Positions 46,280 to 57,200 of a DNA stretch of 64,000 nt are shown in pieces. The stretch is from the NCBI GenBank assembly GCA_944474755.1, contig OX104111.1, forward strand, positions 96,638,805 through 96,702,804, in the 5' to 3' direction. The translations under genes and the position numbers were made by a program. Below the pieces are notes generated by a model. The model saw only the letters and a list, made by a program, of their open reading frames with translations. It was not told the origin of the DNA and ran no database searches. Position 1 is the stretch's first letter. Each line of letters starts with the position of its first letter. The DNA comes from Limnoperna fortunei (Eukaryota > Mollusca > Bivalvia > Mytilida > Modiolidae).

Positions 46280-47470
46280 TAATCATATTTAAAGAGGCAA
46301 AGCTGTGAAAAAATTTAGTTGCAGACTTAATCGTCCGGAAATGGAATATTTAAAGAACGCAATTAGTTCACAGATTGAAATAAATAAAATTACCACAATA
46401 ATATTAAGCGAATGTGGAAGATACGTATAATATGCGCGGAATCACCGGATTAACAAACATCAGAGAAAGTTAGAAGTAATGTACAGAATTTTCGCTTTGT
46501 TTAACTGGTTTGAATAGACACGCGTAAAAATAAAATGAAAAGACTGTTCCAGACATTGTTATTCATGAAAAAATCTTCAGAGATAACACCTTAATATGAT
46601 CTAATACGTCTAAATAGATGTTAAAGTTACACCTTTTCAATATTTTTTACGTAATACTTATAAATGGTATAAAAACTGGTGTCATCTATCATCAAATATA
46701 TCACGTCAGCAATTTGACGCATAAATAGGTCTTATTTTCGTAAGAAAACGTTTGTGCAAATATGGCGTAATTGGTTAGCTCGCAGATTATACTATTACAG
46801 ATAGCGAAACGCTGGTTCGAGTCCCGATGTTTTTCTTTTTTGTTGCTGTTTTTTTTAAAGACTACTTTCATTTGTCACATATTTAAGAAAGTTTGTATGA
46901 TAAATGATAGTGAAGTGTCCAAAAATAGAATATTTTAAAGAACACAATTGGTACGTAAAGGTTGAAAAAATTATGTGTCTAAACTAATACCGAAAGTGGA
47001 CGAAACGTATGACATGCGCGAAACACACGTTTCGACGAAGTAAACGTAAAGAATTTAATATTGTTTCGTTTGTATTCACTCGAACAACAAACTGATAAGA
47101 CTGTTCTAGAAGTCATTTTTATTGAAGTAAAACATCTTCAGCGATCACATCTCGATATGTCTCAATAAATGTTAATTTCCACCATTATTTTTTATACGCA
47201 ATAATTAAAGATGTTATAAAAACTACTAATCTATTAGCAAATATATAACGTCTGCAAAATGACAGTGCCGCAGGTTGCAGAGGATTCTCAGACTAGGAGT
47301 ACATGTGCAATCTGTTCACCCCTTTTGTTTACGGCCTTGTATGACGCATAAATAAGTTGCTTTTGAATGAAAATGTCTGTGTGTATGTGGCGTTTTTGCT
47401 TAACCCGTAGCTTGTTAATATTATACACCGCGAATCGATGTTTCGAATCCCGATGGTCTATGTTTATTTT
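46280..47470 (+). repeat. two diverged ~600-bp units with tRNA-like 3' parts
   Basis: 46290-46860 and ~46905-47470 are old direct copies. Shared order: 'gaatattt.aaagaac.caatt', 'catgcgc/tatgcgcg', 'agactgttc.aga', 'aatcttcag.gat.aca', 'gttataaaaact', 'acgcataaata', then a tRNA-like sequence. The second unit has an extra ~80 bp near 47260-47340. The right end of duplication copy 2 falls inside unit 1. Confidence 0.65.
46763..46836 (+). pseudogene. tRNA-like sequence with A and B boxes
   Basis: TGGCGTAATTGG (46763-46774) fits a polymerase III A box and GGTTCGAGTCC (46814-46824) fits a B box; a T-run follows at 46830. D-stem pairing has one mismatch, the T-stem two, and the acceptor arms pair poorly. 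It is therefore a decayed tRNA or SINE head rather than a working tRNA. A more diverged copy (GTTTCGAATCC at 47440) is in the next unit. Confidence 0.55.
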
Positions 47471-47561
47471 CTATTTTGCTTGCTTTTATTAATAGGAAAC
47501 GTTTTAAACATATATTGGTGTAACAACATCGAATGCCAGCGCGAGCATATTCTTTAACCTT

Positions 47562-47570
47562 GTAAAAGTA
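47562..47570. other. target-site duplication, left (GTAAAAGTA)
   Basis: Exact 9-bp repeat of 47699-47707, flanking the palindromic element 47571-47698. Confidence 0.75.
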
Positions 47571-47698
47571 ATCGTCGGAAACCCATGTCCGGTCGCGTTT
47601 TCGCTTTGCTACCACTTGGTGGTGGTAGCAAAGCGAGAACGCGACCGGCAAGTGGTAGCACAGTGAGAACGCGACCGGACGTGGGTTTCCGATGATGT
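47571..47698. mobile_element. 128-bp palindromic mini-element with 9-bp target duplication
   Basis: Ends ATCGTCGGAAACCCA / TGGGTTTCCGATGATGT are inverted. The arms continue GTCCGGTCGCG and TCGCTTTGCTACCAC and meet at ~47615. The right arm has an extra, slightly changed copy of its inner half (agtggtagcacagtgagaac). The flanks are 9-bp direct repeats. It is GC-rich against an AT-rich background and has no coding capacity. Confidence 0.78.
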
Positions 47699-47712
47699 GT
47701 AAAAGTAGATAA

Positions 47713-48116
47713 GGGACCGGTCAATATTAATTGGGGGGTTGGGACCGGTGCATATCAAATTATCAGGTGTAAAAAGGGCTATGTCCTATCTCCCTAAAAT
47801 ACAAAAAAGTTGCCGTCCTACATCAGATGTGTTATAAAAATGTGTGTATCTAGTGAATAATTTTATGGTTACAATTCAGTATTTATGTTTGTTAAACAAG
47901 TTGTGCGATTACAGTATATTGGTTTTGAATTAAAACGTCAGAAAAAAATTAGTTTTTTCATTGATGATATTGTTTTGAAAAAAACTAGCTGTCCTATCAG
48001 TATCAGTGCTGAAAATAACAAAATTTGGAGTCCCATATATACGCCAGCATAAAAAAGTATGTGTCCTATTGCATTGTGCACCGGTCTCACCACCCAAAAA
48101 AATATTGACCGGTCCC
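47713..48116. mobile_element. Harbinger-like MITE, TAA target duplication
   Basis: Ends GGGACCGGTCAATATT / AATATTGACCGGTCCC, with imperfect extension through GACCGGTGCA to ~43 bases. Flanks are TAA at 47710-47712 and 48117-48119. A 3-bp TWA duplication and G-rich ends are what PIF/Harbinger elements show. At 404 bp with no transposase, it is non-autonomous. Confidence 0.75.
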
Positions 48117-48119
48117 TAA

Positions 48120-48829
48120 ATATATATCATTACATGTGATAAAATAATAATTTACGTGATAACGAGGGATATTTGTGTCATAAATGAAAACAAATTTATT
48201 TTTTATTTTCTACTTTATACTGTAAAATTATTTGCTCGTTAAGTTAAACGTTACCATTTTTTTACTCGTGCTTGTTTTTTTTTGGCAGTTAACATCAAGG
48301 AAACCACGTGAGATAATCTTTTATGGATAGCATAAACTATCGTAATACATATGTGAATATTTAATACTTTTTAATTAAACATTACGCTTTGGATCTATAT
48401 AATTTTCTCCTAACTATGCAAAAAAGATACAATAATTTCAGTACTTTTTACTGCTACTGTGGCGATCGTATTTCAAGTTAATTATGTTTTGAATGTTGAC
48501 CGAATTTTCGCGGATTTGGACACAATGTTAACTTGAACATAGTGCAATCCGATTTCGATTTTCGAGCTTCAACAGGCCAGTGGTACGTAATCCCGCCAGA
48601 GAAATGGGTATCATAGTATCATAGAAACTGTCACAAATCGAAGTCAAAGAAACCGGCAAACTACAGAACCAACAACCAAAAATGTAGTAATTACAGCTAT
48701 GGCCCTGACTTGGTACAGGCATTTCAAAAGAATGATGGGTTAAACCAGGTTTTATGCATGCCCAATCTCCCACTTCAGGAATAGTAATATACAAATGTAA
48801 AGTTTAAATATCAATTTCACAGTTAGGGG
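48120..48829. other. unannotated
   Basis: It is AT-rich; the 88-codon minus-strand frame at 48528-48794 has no recognisable domain and no coding-like neighbours. Confidence 0.35.
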
Positions 48830-49290
48830 ACTACGTTAAAATTATTTGAGTTCTGTCAGTTTCTCAGTAACCACGCATTGTAACATGACAATATTTTTTA
48901 TATAGTTTGCTGACAAATAGTAAATGCAAGTTTGGTAGGTGTCACCAGACCTTGACTAGAATTCATATCACTATACGCTAATGTTTGTGGATAAGGTTAC
49001 TTCTGTTGTAACTCTGCATGGTAGGATGAATGAGTGGCATGGCATATAGGTTCCTGTTGAATAGTACAAGTTTCGCCTGACCATGACCTTTCATTTCATG
49101 GTCCAGTGAATACGTTAAAATTTTTTGGTCAGTGAAACTATGCATAGTGTCATGACAATACTTGGAATTTAGGTTCCTGTTGAATAATATATGACAGGTG
49201 TCTTCTGACATTGACCACGGTCCAGAGACTATGTTAAAGTGTTTGGATTATGTCAGTTCCGCTGAAACTATGCATGGTTGAACATCCAAA
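48830..49290. repeat. degenerate ~140-bp tandem repeat
   Basis: Phrases recur: 'tacgttaaaat..tttg' (48832, 49110, 49230), 'cagt..c.ctgaaactatgcat' (48860, 49132, 49256), 'gacaatac/at' (48888, 49154) and 'ggttcctgttgaata' (49048, 49172). It is an old tandem repeat, probably of a bivalve satellite-like family. Confidence 0.55.
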
Positions 49291-51113
49291 CAGAATTCAA
49301 GCGCACCTTTGAAATGGATCTATATATCTTCCTAAAAGTAATTATGTTTGGGATTTACTTAATACAAATTAGATTTAAATATTGATTTTTGCAAAAATAG
49401 ATATTTTGTTCGCTATTATATAATTGTTTAACAGTTTGTCTTACCAATAAGGTCACACAAAAATAATTTGTTTGACTTGATGGGATGCAGGACACCATCC
49501 TCCGTTTTTTTTCAGGAAATCTCAGAATAGATATTGCACTGATGGTAAAATTACCATTAATATCTTTCATTATTAACTCATTTCAATAAAATTATTAAAT
49601 ACTACGACAGACTTATAACCTTAATATCAAATCGCCTAATTAATTGTTTAAACACAAAGTTTTCGATATAACGAGTTCGGTATAGGCAAACATAATGAAA
49701 ATTCAATCTTTAACAAGGGAGGTTATTCTGACAAATCTATATTTTTATTACTTGTTTAACAGCTTTTTATCAACAGAAAAAAACTTTTAACCCAGACAGC
49801 CCTTATTTAAAATTACCTTCTGCATGTATCTTCTATCAATTTGTATATTGTGATAAAATTTGACGAAGAAATAGTGATTACCAAGTTTTGGTTTAAAAGC
49901 TTGTAATTCTCAAAAAGCAAAGAATTTTGCATGAGAAAAGCATTCTCTTTTGCGAGATAAAGTTTTTCTATATTTATTTAATTCAGAACCTGCCTGTAAC
50001 AGGTATCTATACATCGTGTGTTAACATTTGGTGAATATTTGATGAGCAGAACAAAAGTTAATTTACTGATACCATCTTCAAATTAAAGCTGATTTGAAAT
50101 AGCCAATAGATTTGGCAAGCATGGAAGCACGTGAATTGTATCGCGCATGCACATGATAGCACCAAAATAAGACCATATTTTTAATGCTATGTCTGTATGC
50201 TCAAATTACTGCAAAGATGAGTTATTTTCAAGAGGGGGGCCAAAAATGGCCCTTACCCTACCTTGTCCTTTCATAAGAGTTTTTTAAAGGTTGATGGAAA
50301 AGAGAAGCTGATATCTAGATATCGTTAGTTTGCTCCAACTGGAATTTAAATGGTTAAAATTCAACCACATGTATAGACAAAAATTTTATTCATATTAAAT
50401 AAGTTTGTTCAATACTCAAGATCTATTTTATACGTGGCAACCGATTGCAAATATGTAATGTACATATGTTAATGAACATTTTATTGAAATTTGATTCATA
50501 CATTGTTTACCTGTTATTGAATTTGATCTTTGTTAATAGTATTGATGTTTAAAAAGTAAAGAACACCTTAAACGGGTGTCGTAAATTGGGGATCAGGTGT
50601 TGCAAGCGTGATCAGGTCTCTCTAAAACCCTTTTTATAGTTTTTCACTTTAGTTTAATTCGCTTAATATAGGATACGACATTCGCTTTCCTTGCCTAAAA
50701 ACTAGCATCCTTCATTGTGCATCTGAGTTGGTAATTGTAGTATAAATACTTCACAAACTGCGGCTTGTTAATGTTCCCTTTATATGATGGCTACATATGT
50801 AAATACATAAGAAACGACGATGTTTACATGTTTCATCGTGAAAGCAATTTACCATGTACCTTTTGTTTTACAATATTCAAGAATTTGAACATTGTTTTTG
50901 TCTGTAAAAGATTAGTAGTATACAATATTAATCAATTTAGTTTCTGGCTGTAATAACCCGGATGTTTTGTGCTTGTTGCAACTAGTGTCAGTGTCGTTGC
51001 TTGGAATAAAAAGACTTCAAATTCAAATCTGATCTTGCAGCTAATTTTATCGAAAAGTCATTATAAATTAACATGGCACGCATCCCTGTACAGATCTACA
51101 ACCAGTAATATTT
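49291..51113. other. intergenic downstream of GST-B
   Basis: No gene recognised. A small hairpin 'gggggccaaaaatggccc' at 50236-50255 precedes 'taccttgtcctttc' (50260), whose reverse complement also occurs at 38683. This is probably a short shared repeat. Confidence 0.4.
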
Positions 51114-51281
51114 TTACATGTCTGTAACTGGGCGTTTCTCAAGCCATTTTTGTACACCTGGGATGTTCTGTATTTTATCAAGATGGGTCTTCATTTTTTC
51201 TGATGCATCGAAAATGGAATCGCCTTTCTTTGCTGTTAATCTGTTTAGGAGGTCAAAAAATCCTAAATCTGCTACACTAAC
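51114..51281 (-). CDS. GST-B exon 5 (terminal)
   Basis: 168 bp. The acceptor is ttttcttag before GTTAGTGTAGCAGAT (VSVAD). The exon contains the SVADLGFFDLLNRL core helix and ends KWLEKRPVTDM, TAA at 51116-51114. Confidence 0.95.
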   Translation of the reverse strand, partial: VSVADLGFFDLLNRLTAKKGDSIFDASEKMKTHLDKIQNIPGVQKWLEKRPVTDM

Positions 51282-54200
51282 CTAAGAAAAGATATTTGTT
51301 AAGATAATGGTGTGTTTTCAACTAACATCCGGGCACAGAAAACATGCAAATAATCATTTCACAGTCTCAATTCCATTAACTGTCTGAGAAATTTTGCAGC
51401 ACGCAAAAAAAAAACACATGCAAACAATCATTCCACAGTCTCAATTCCATTAACTGTCTAAAAAACGTCGGTCTCTTAGAACTAGTAGGATCAAGTCTGT
51501 GTCTAATACTATTAGGGGAGTTAATAATATCTACCGCTGCTTTTTGTGGTAACTTTTGACCAAAATTCTAAAAATGCCAACAATGTTCATGGTATAATAC
51601 GTCTTACATTATAATGTTGGACCAAGTATAACTTAATACAGGCATACCTGTGATGTTTATATCTTCGATACATTCGATTCATTTTTTTTAAATATTACAC
51701 GTACCTTATCTCCAACCAACCACTCTCCGCCATTGTCTGTTAACATTTTTTCCAGGAACTTAAGAAATTTTGGGTATACGTTTTCCATGAGATTTTTCTC
51801 TATTTCTGGCTGTAATTAAAAATTAGAACTTGTTCATTTCAAGACACAAAAATGATTAACGTGTGCTTTGGTATCCATTGACAACAAACAGAGAAGACCG
51901 ATTTTGTATAAACTATTCCTTAGCTCTTTAAAATACTACTCTATGTATATATATTTTTGTTATAAATGTAGGGTGCAAAATAGGTTTAAAATAGCACATT
52001 TCAACTCTAATTTAATTATACAATCTAATTAAAATTAGATCATTCACTTGCTCCCGCTTTTCTTTGCTATTGTCGCCAAGTGAAAGATTTAATTTTAATT
52101 AGATAGCAGCCAAGAGTTTTGGGTCCAAGTTCGTTTGAAGCGAACGTGGACTTGGAACTCCTGAATTTGGAGGATGAATTTCAAAATATTATCTCGTTTT
52201 GACGATTTATCATGCCAAAAAAAAAACAATAAAACACACCTCTTGTGAACATACAGTTTGTACTTAAATAAATTACACAAAAAATGCAAGAAATGACACC
52301 GTGATGTAAGGGACGTAACTTAAATATACTTCGACTGAATCGAAAATTGCTTGTATTTTGAACAATAGACTTTTTAATTATCTAGAAAGCCTGGGTTTGT
52401 TATGTAAAGAACAGGCAGGTTTTAGAACGGGGTATAGCACTGTTGATCATATTTTTAATCTCAAGTGTATTATTGATTTGTATTTATTTAGAAGAACAAA
52501 GTTATATTGTGCCTTTATTGACTATAAGAAGGCTTTTGACTCTGTAAACAGAGTTTTATTATGGCAGAAGCTATTACGTTCTGGTATAGATGGTAAAATA
52601 TTGATTGTATTGCAAAATTTGTGTAAGAGATGGCTCTAGTTGTTCAGAATATTTTGCTTCCAACATTGGTGTTAGGCAGGGTGAAAATTTGTCACCCTTA
52701 TTATTTTCTATTTTTCTCAATGACTTGACTGATTTTATGTCTCATGCTTATAATGGTTTGAAAGATGTTTATAATATGTCACATTTATTATTTGACAATG
52801 ATGATATTGAAGTATACTTCAAATTGTACCTTTTATTGTATGCAGACGACACTGTAATTTTTGCTGAGTCTGCTGCAGAGTTGCAATCAGCATTAAATGC
52901 AATGTACTTATACTGTGAAACTTGGAATCTTAAGGTAAATGCTACTAAAACCAATGTTGTTATATTTTCAAAAAGTCGTCGGACTGAAAATTGTCATTTT
53001 CTGTACAATAATGAACGTCTCTCTGTTATTAACGAATTTCAATACTTTGGCATTGTATTTTCTAGAAAGGGTACATTTCATGTTAATAAAGCCAGACTTG
53101 TGCAACAAGCTGGTAAAGCAATGTTTTATGTATTACGTAAAGCAAGAAAATTGTTTGCCAATTGATATATTATTGCAATTATTCGATGCTATGGTTACCC
53201 CTATATTACTATATGGTGCTGAAGTATTGGGTTATGAAAATAATAATATTGTCGAAACCTTACAATTAGAATTCTGTAAATATATATTAAAAGTTAAAAA
53301 ATGTACACCTAATTGCATTGTATATGGTGAACTTGGTAGAGTACCAATGTCTGTTAATATCAAGGCAAGAATGGTTGGTTTTTGGAAAAGTATTGTTACT
53401 GGAAAACAAGAAAAAATATCTCGTACATTGTATGACATTTTGTACAAACTAGAATCTGGTGATATATATATCATTCAAAATGGTTAAATTTTGTTAAAAA
53501 TGTATTGACTGAATGTGGCTTTATTGATATTTGGAATAATCAATATGTTGATACTAATAGCAATTTATCTAAAAATGTAAAACAGTATTATCATACTTTA
53601 TTTGTAAATGATTGGAAACTTCAGATATTTAACTCGACTAAATGTTTAAACTATAGGATGTTTAAAGCAGAATTCGGATTTGAGAACTATCTAACTGTGT
53701 TACCTTTAGATTTAAGAATTAACCTATGTAAATTTATATGTGGCAGTCATAGATTGCCTATTGAATGTGGCAGATTTTATAGTATAGATAGATCAGAAAG
53801 ATTATGTTATTTATGCAACAGAGAAGAGCTAGGTGATGAATTCCATTATATTTTCAACTGTACCTTCTTTACTAATGAACGTCAGAAATTTTTACCTTTT
53901 AACCTATGTAATACAAGATATACAAATAGTTTCTTTGAGTTAATGAATACAAGTGATCATTATGTTCTTGTTGGCTTAGCTAAATTCTGTAAAATTGTAA
54001 TGTCAATTTTCAAATAATATTTACCTTCCCACTAAATATTGTATCTTGTAAATATGTTTGTTCATGCATTATATCAGTTTTATTGTTACATGTACTATCA
54101 TGCCTCATGTGAGGCCTTTAGTGAAATAAAATGTTTCAATGTTTCAATGTTTCAATGCTGCAGAGGTCGTATGAATTCAAATTGCATATAACTTGATTGA

Positions 54201-57200
54201 TAATCATTGTTTGTATCAGGGACTAAAGTTATTATATAGTGTCCATGTTTGTATAAACTCTATAAATAGTATATATTGAGCACTATCACAACAGTAAATG
54301 GTGTATTGTTTGTGAAAATGACAATTGCACGGCTTTACGATTGTAAAATTTCACGAAAATGTATAAAAACTGAAAAAACATATCTACCAAGAATGATTCA
54401 TTGGTTAGAGCTTAACGCCAATGTAACTTTAAAAAGACTTCTTTTTAACACAATCCAGTACAGCTTGATACAGATGCGTTAGTAGAAAAATCTACAGATG
54501 CTGTTTTGGGTAAAAACGAAGGTGCGCACGTGCATATGGGTGGATTTTAGTACTGCAGTACTTGTACTTTAGCCTGTATAATTTAAATCTTTAGTTGGGT
54601 AAAATGTAGATTGTAGATGAATATTGTTAAAATCTACCGTGCGTTTTAATAATCAAGTTGCAGCACATAAATTTATTTGTGTATTTGTTTAAAGCCTTCG
54701 TGTGTTGTTGAATTAAAAAAAACAGATATATTTAATGAGTGAGGACATGCCATAAATAATCGTTGCAAATGTTACAAAACAGTATATTTTAAAAGAAGAC
54801 ATACAGATACTACCAAGTGTTATGCTTGTGAACAACTTTTGAAAATGGTGCACTGTCGCAATGTTAATTATATAAAATTAATTATGTGTTTGTTAACCGG
54901 AAGTCCCATATAGACCAACTGTAAGCCGCTCAATCAAAATACATCCTCCCAAGTCAGGGGTTCTGAGTCCGCTCCATGGAGCGAAAGCGGACTCAGAACC
55001 CTTGACTTGGGAGGATGTCAAAATAATGCTATTAATATTTAAATATTGTTAAATTGAATGGCCGTATAGCAAGCTTATATTGGTCGTATATGTAAATTTG
55101 AAAAAAAACATTTTAAAGCACTATAAAAACACTATTGTACTGTGCGTTTCAGAGAATATTTTAGTATGAATGTTACAAAAATGAATTTTACGTTTATAGG
55201 AATATGTTTTCTACGGAAGCCGTAAGGGGACAACAAATATAAGCACAAATATATTTTTTAATTCGAGATTACAATAACATAATACCGTTTTACTTCGCTA
55301 ACAAATATATGGTTATTTCGCTAAAAAGAAATAGTTATATCGTGATCTCGATAAAACCAAATTGTTATATGATAACCTGGATAAAAAATATAGCGTTGTC
55401 TCAATACAACGATATCATTTATCATTTTATCGAGATACCGATATATTTTGTATCGAGATCGCGATATAACAATATCGTTTTATCGAGATAACGATTTATT
55501 TCTTGTCGAGATCTCTGTAAAAGGGAATGGTTTTATCGTGATCTCGAATTAAAAAATTCTAATCTGGAATGTCTCCTAAGTCTTCCGACAAGTCATTTGA
55601 CATGGCTACAATTAGATTTTTTTTACTGTTTGATTTTTGAGCGGGAACAAATTCGGATATACTGATTAACAGTCACTGTCTAACATCTGCTAATCGAACG
55701 ATAGAAGAAACCTTATTATTAAAATGAAGGTCTATTTGTTAAGTGTAATGAAAATTTTTAGGTAAAAATTGTTATTGCTTTCAATTGTTATACTTGTTAA
55801 TTTTAAAAAGTGAAGCATTTGGCTCATTTGCCTACACTGTGCTATGGCGATGAATGAACAGACTAATTTGTGTATGTGGCAGTCCACTTGTCTTTCGTAA
55901 TCCTCTTTGTATGAATACATGTATGTTGATGTTGTAATATCATTTCTGAATAACATATTGTTTACACTAATACCTTTACAACCTCAATATTTACCCATTA
56001 CGTGCTTACCTTTTTTGTTTCATCTTGCTCGAAGAAAAGTTTCACTGTCTCAGCAATGACGTCATTAATACACTCTAAGACAACGTCACACATGGTATGT
56101 TCGAGATTGTTTTTTCCGTACAAGTCTATAAATATAAATATAATTTTGTCATTCAATTATTATTTAATTATAAAATTATGAGTTTATTTAGCTTTCTTTC
56201 AGGAAAAAACAGTTTGATTAACAAAGATTTTGTGTTACTAATAAGATACTTTTTAAGTCTTGTTATCGCCCCTGGGAGGAGGGTCTAACAAAGGGTACTT
56301 TAAGGTACAGGTCTGCGGATGTGAAAACCCACCCTATTCTTATATTTTCGGACGTTATGGGACCTAATCATATACTGAATGTTTGAACCAGATATATATT
56401 TTAATCGAAATTCACATTTACAAAACCGATATTAGATATAAACAATTCATTTAATCAAGTGATTATTGGAGCACTTAATTTGTTTAATCATCGTAGTTTA
56501 CTCAACTTCAGATGAGAATTAAAGGCATTGATATGTTCAGCATCCTCCCAAGTCAGGGGTTCTGAGTCCGCGTTTGCTCCATCATCATCGTGATGATGGA
56601 GCGAACGCGGACTCAGAACCCCTGACTTGGGAGGATGTATGTTCAGATACTTTACAACTACCCAATAATATATCTTTTACTGAAAAAAAGCCATTTAATA
56701 TATTTTGGAAAGGTAAGCAAGAGACCCTTTTGGGCCGCACATCCGTATTACCCTGTATATACTTAGTTACACCCTCCCCGTGGGCTGGTTTCCTGTGTAA
56801 TATTAAGTATGAATTTGGAATATTGAAAAAATAACAAATGAAATGATAGACTGGAAGCAGACAATGTTACATGTATCACCAAATTTCGTGTCAAAATGTT
56901 CAAACCAGAAATCAGCTAGAAATGTTCTTATTCGTTCTTTTTGTGTAAAGTGTAATTTTTATAACAGATGAAACAATATTCGTACATTGTCGGAAAATAT
57001 AGAGTTTATTGGTACTGAACTCGAAACCGTCAAAAATTGCTCAGCAAAACCTCAGTTTTTTCTGTTGCTAAGGTATGTTGTCTCGGGTAGCGGATATTGA
57101 AGGCCTTCTCGTTTCGGGAGGGCGGAACAGGAAGGGTTGCTCAGTTAGTAATAAAAAAGGCCTCGACGGCGACTCTGGTTGGAGAGTGTCAAGTCGAAAG

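Larger units (their letters stand above)
39665..46613. repeat. 7.0-kb tandem segmental duplication, copy 2
   Basis: It is head-to-tail with copy 1 and near identical to it, with two deletions (42 bp near 43302 and 37 bp near 44220) and scattered single-base changes such as gatcttgg/gatcatgg (35914/42942). The right border is at 'ctaatacgtcta' 46613, after which the single-copy continuation begins 'aatagatgttaaag'. Confidence 0.93.
52335..54155 (+). mobile_element. LINE4: 5'-truncated non-LTR retrotransposon in GST-B intron 3
   Basis: It is inserted antisense to GST-B. It begins inside reverse transcriptase block 2 and runs through the C-terminus to a 3' UTR ending GTGAAATAAAATGTTTCAAT with the 8-bp unit TGTTTCAA repeated about three times. 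It is close to LINE1 in sequence (LNNRL..YLE, EQAGFR, CAFIDYKKAFDSV) and is the better-preserved representative of that family here. No clear target duplication was found. Confidence 0.88.

Noticed and set aside
46763..46836. Functional tRNA gene
   Set aside because: Promoter boxes are present, but acceptor and T-stems do not pair well and the anticodon arm is not formed.
48528..48794. 88-codon minus-strand frame
   Set aside because: No recognisable motif, no splice or start context, and no similar frame nearby; likely chance.
56574..56834. 86-codon plus-strand frame
   Set aside because: Its first third is the palindromic mini-element and the rest has no recognisable content.
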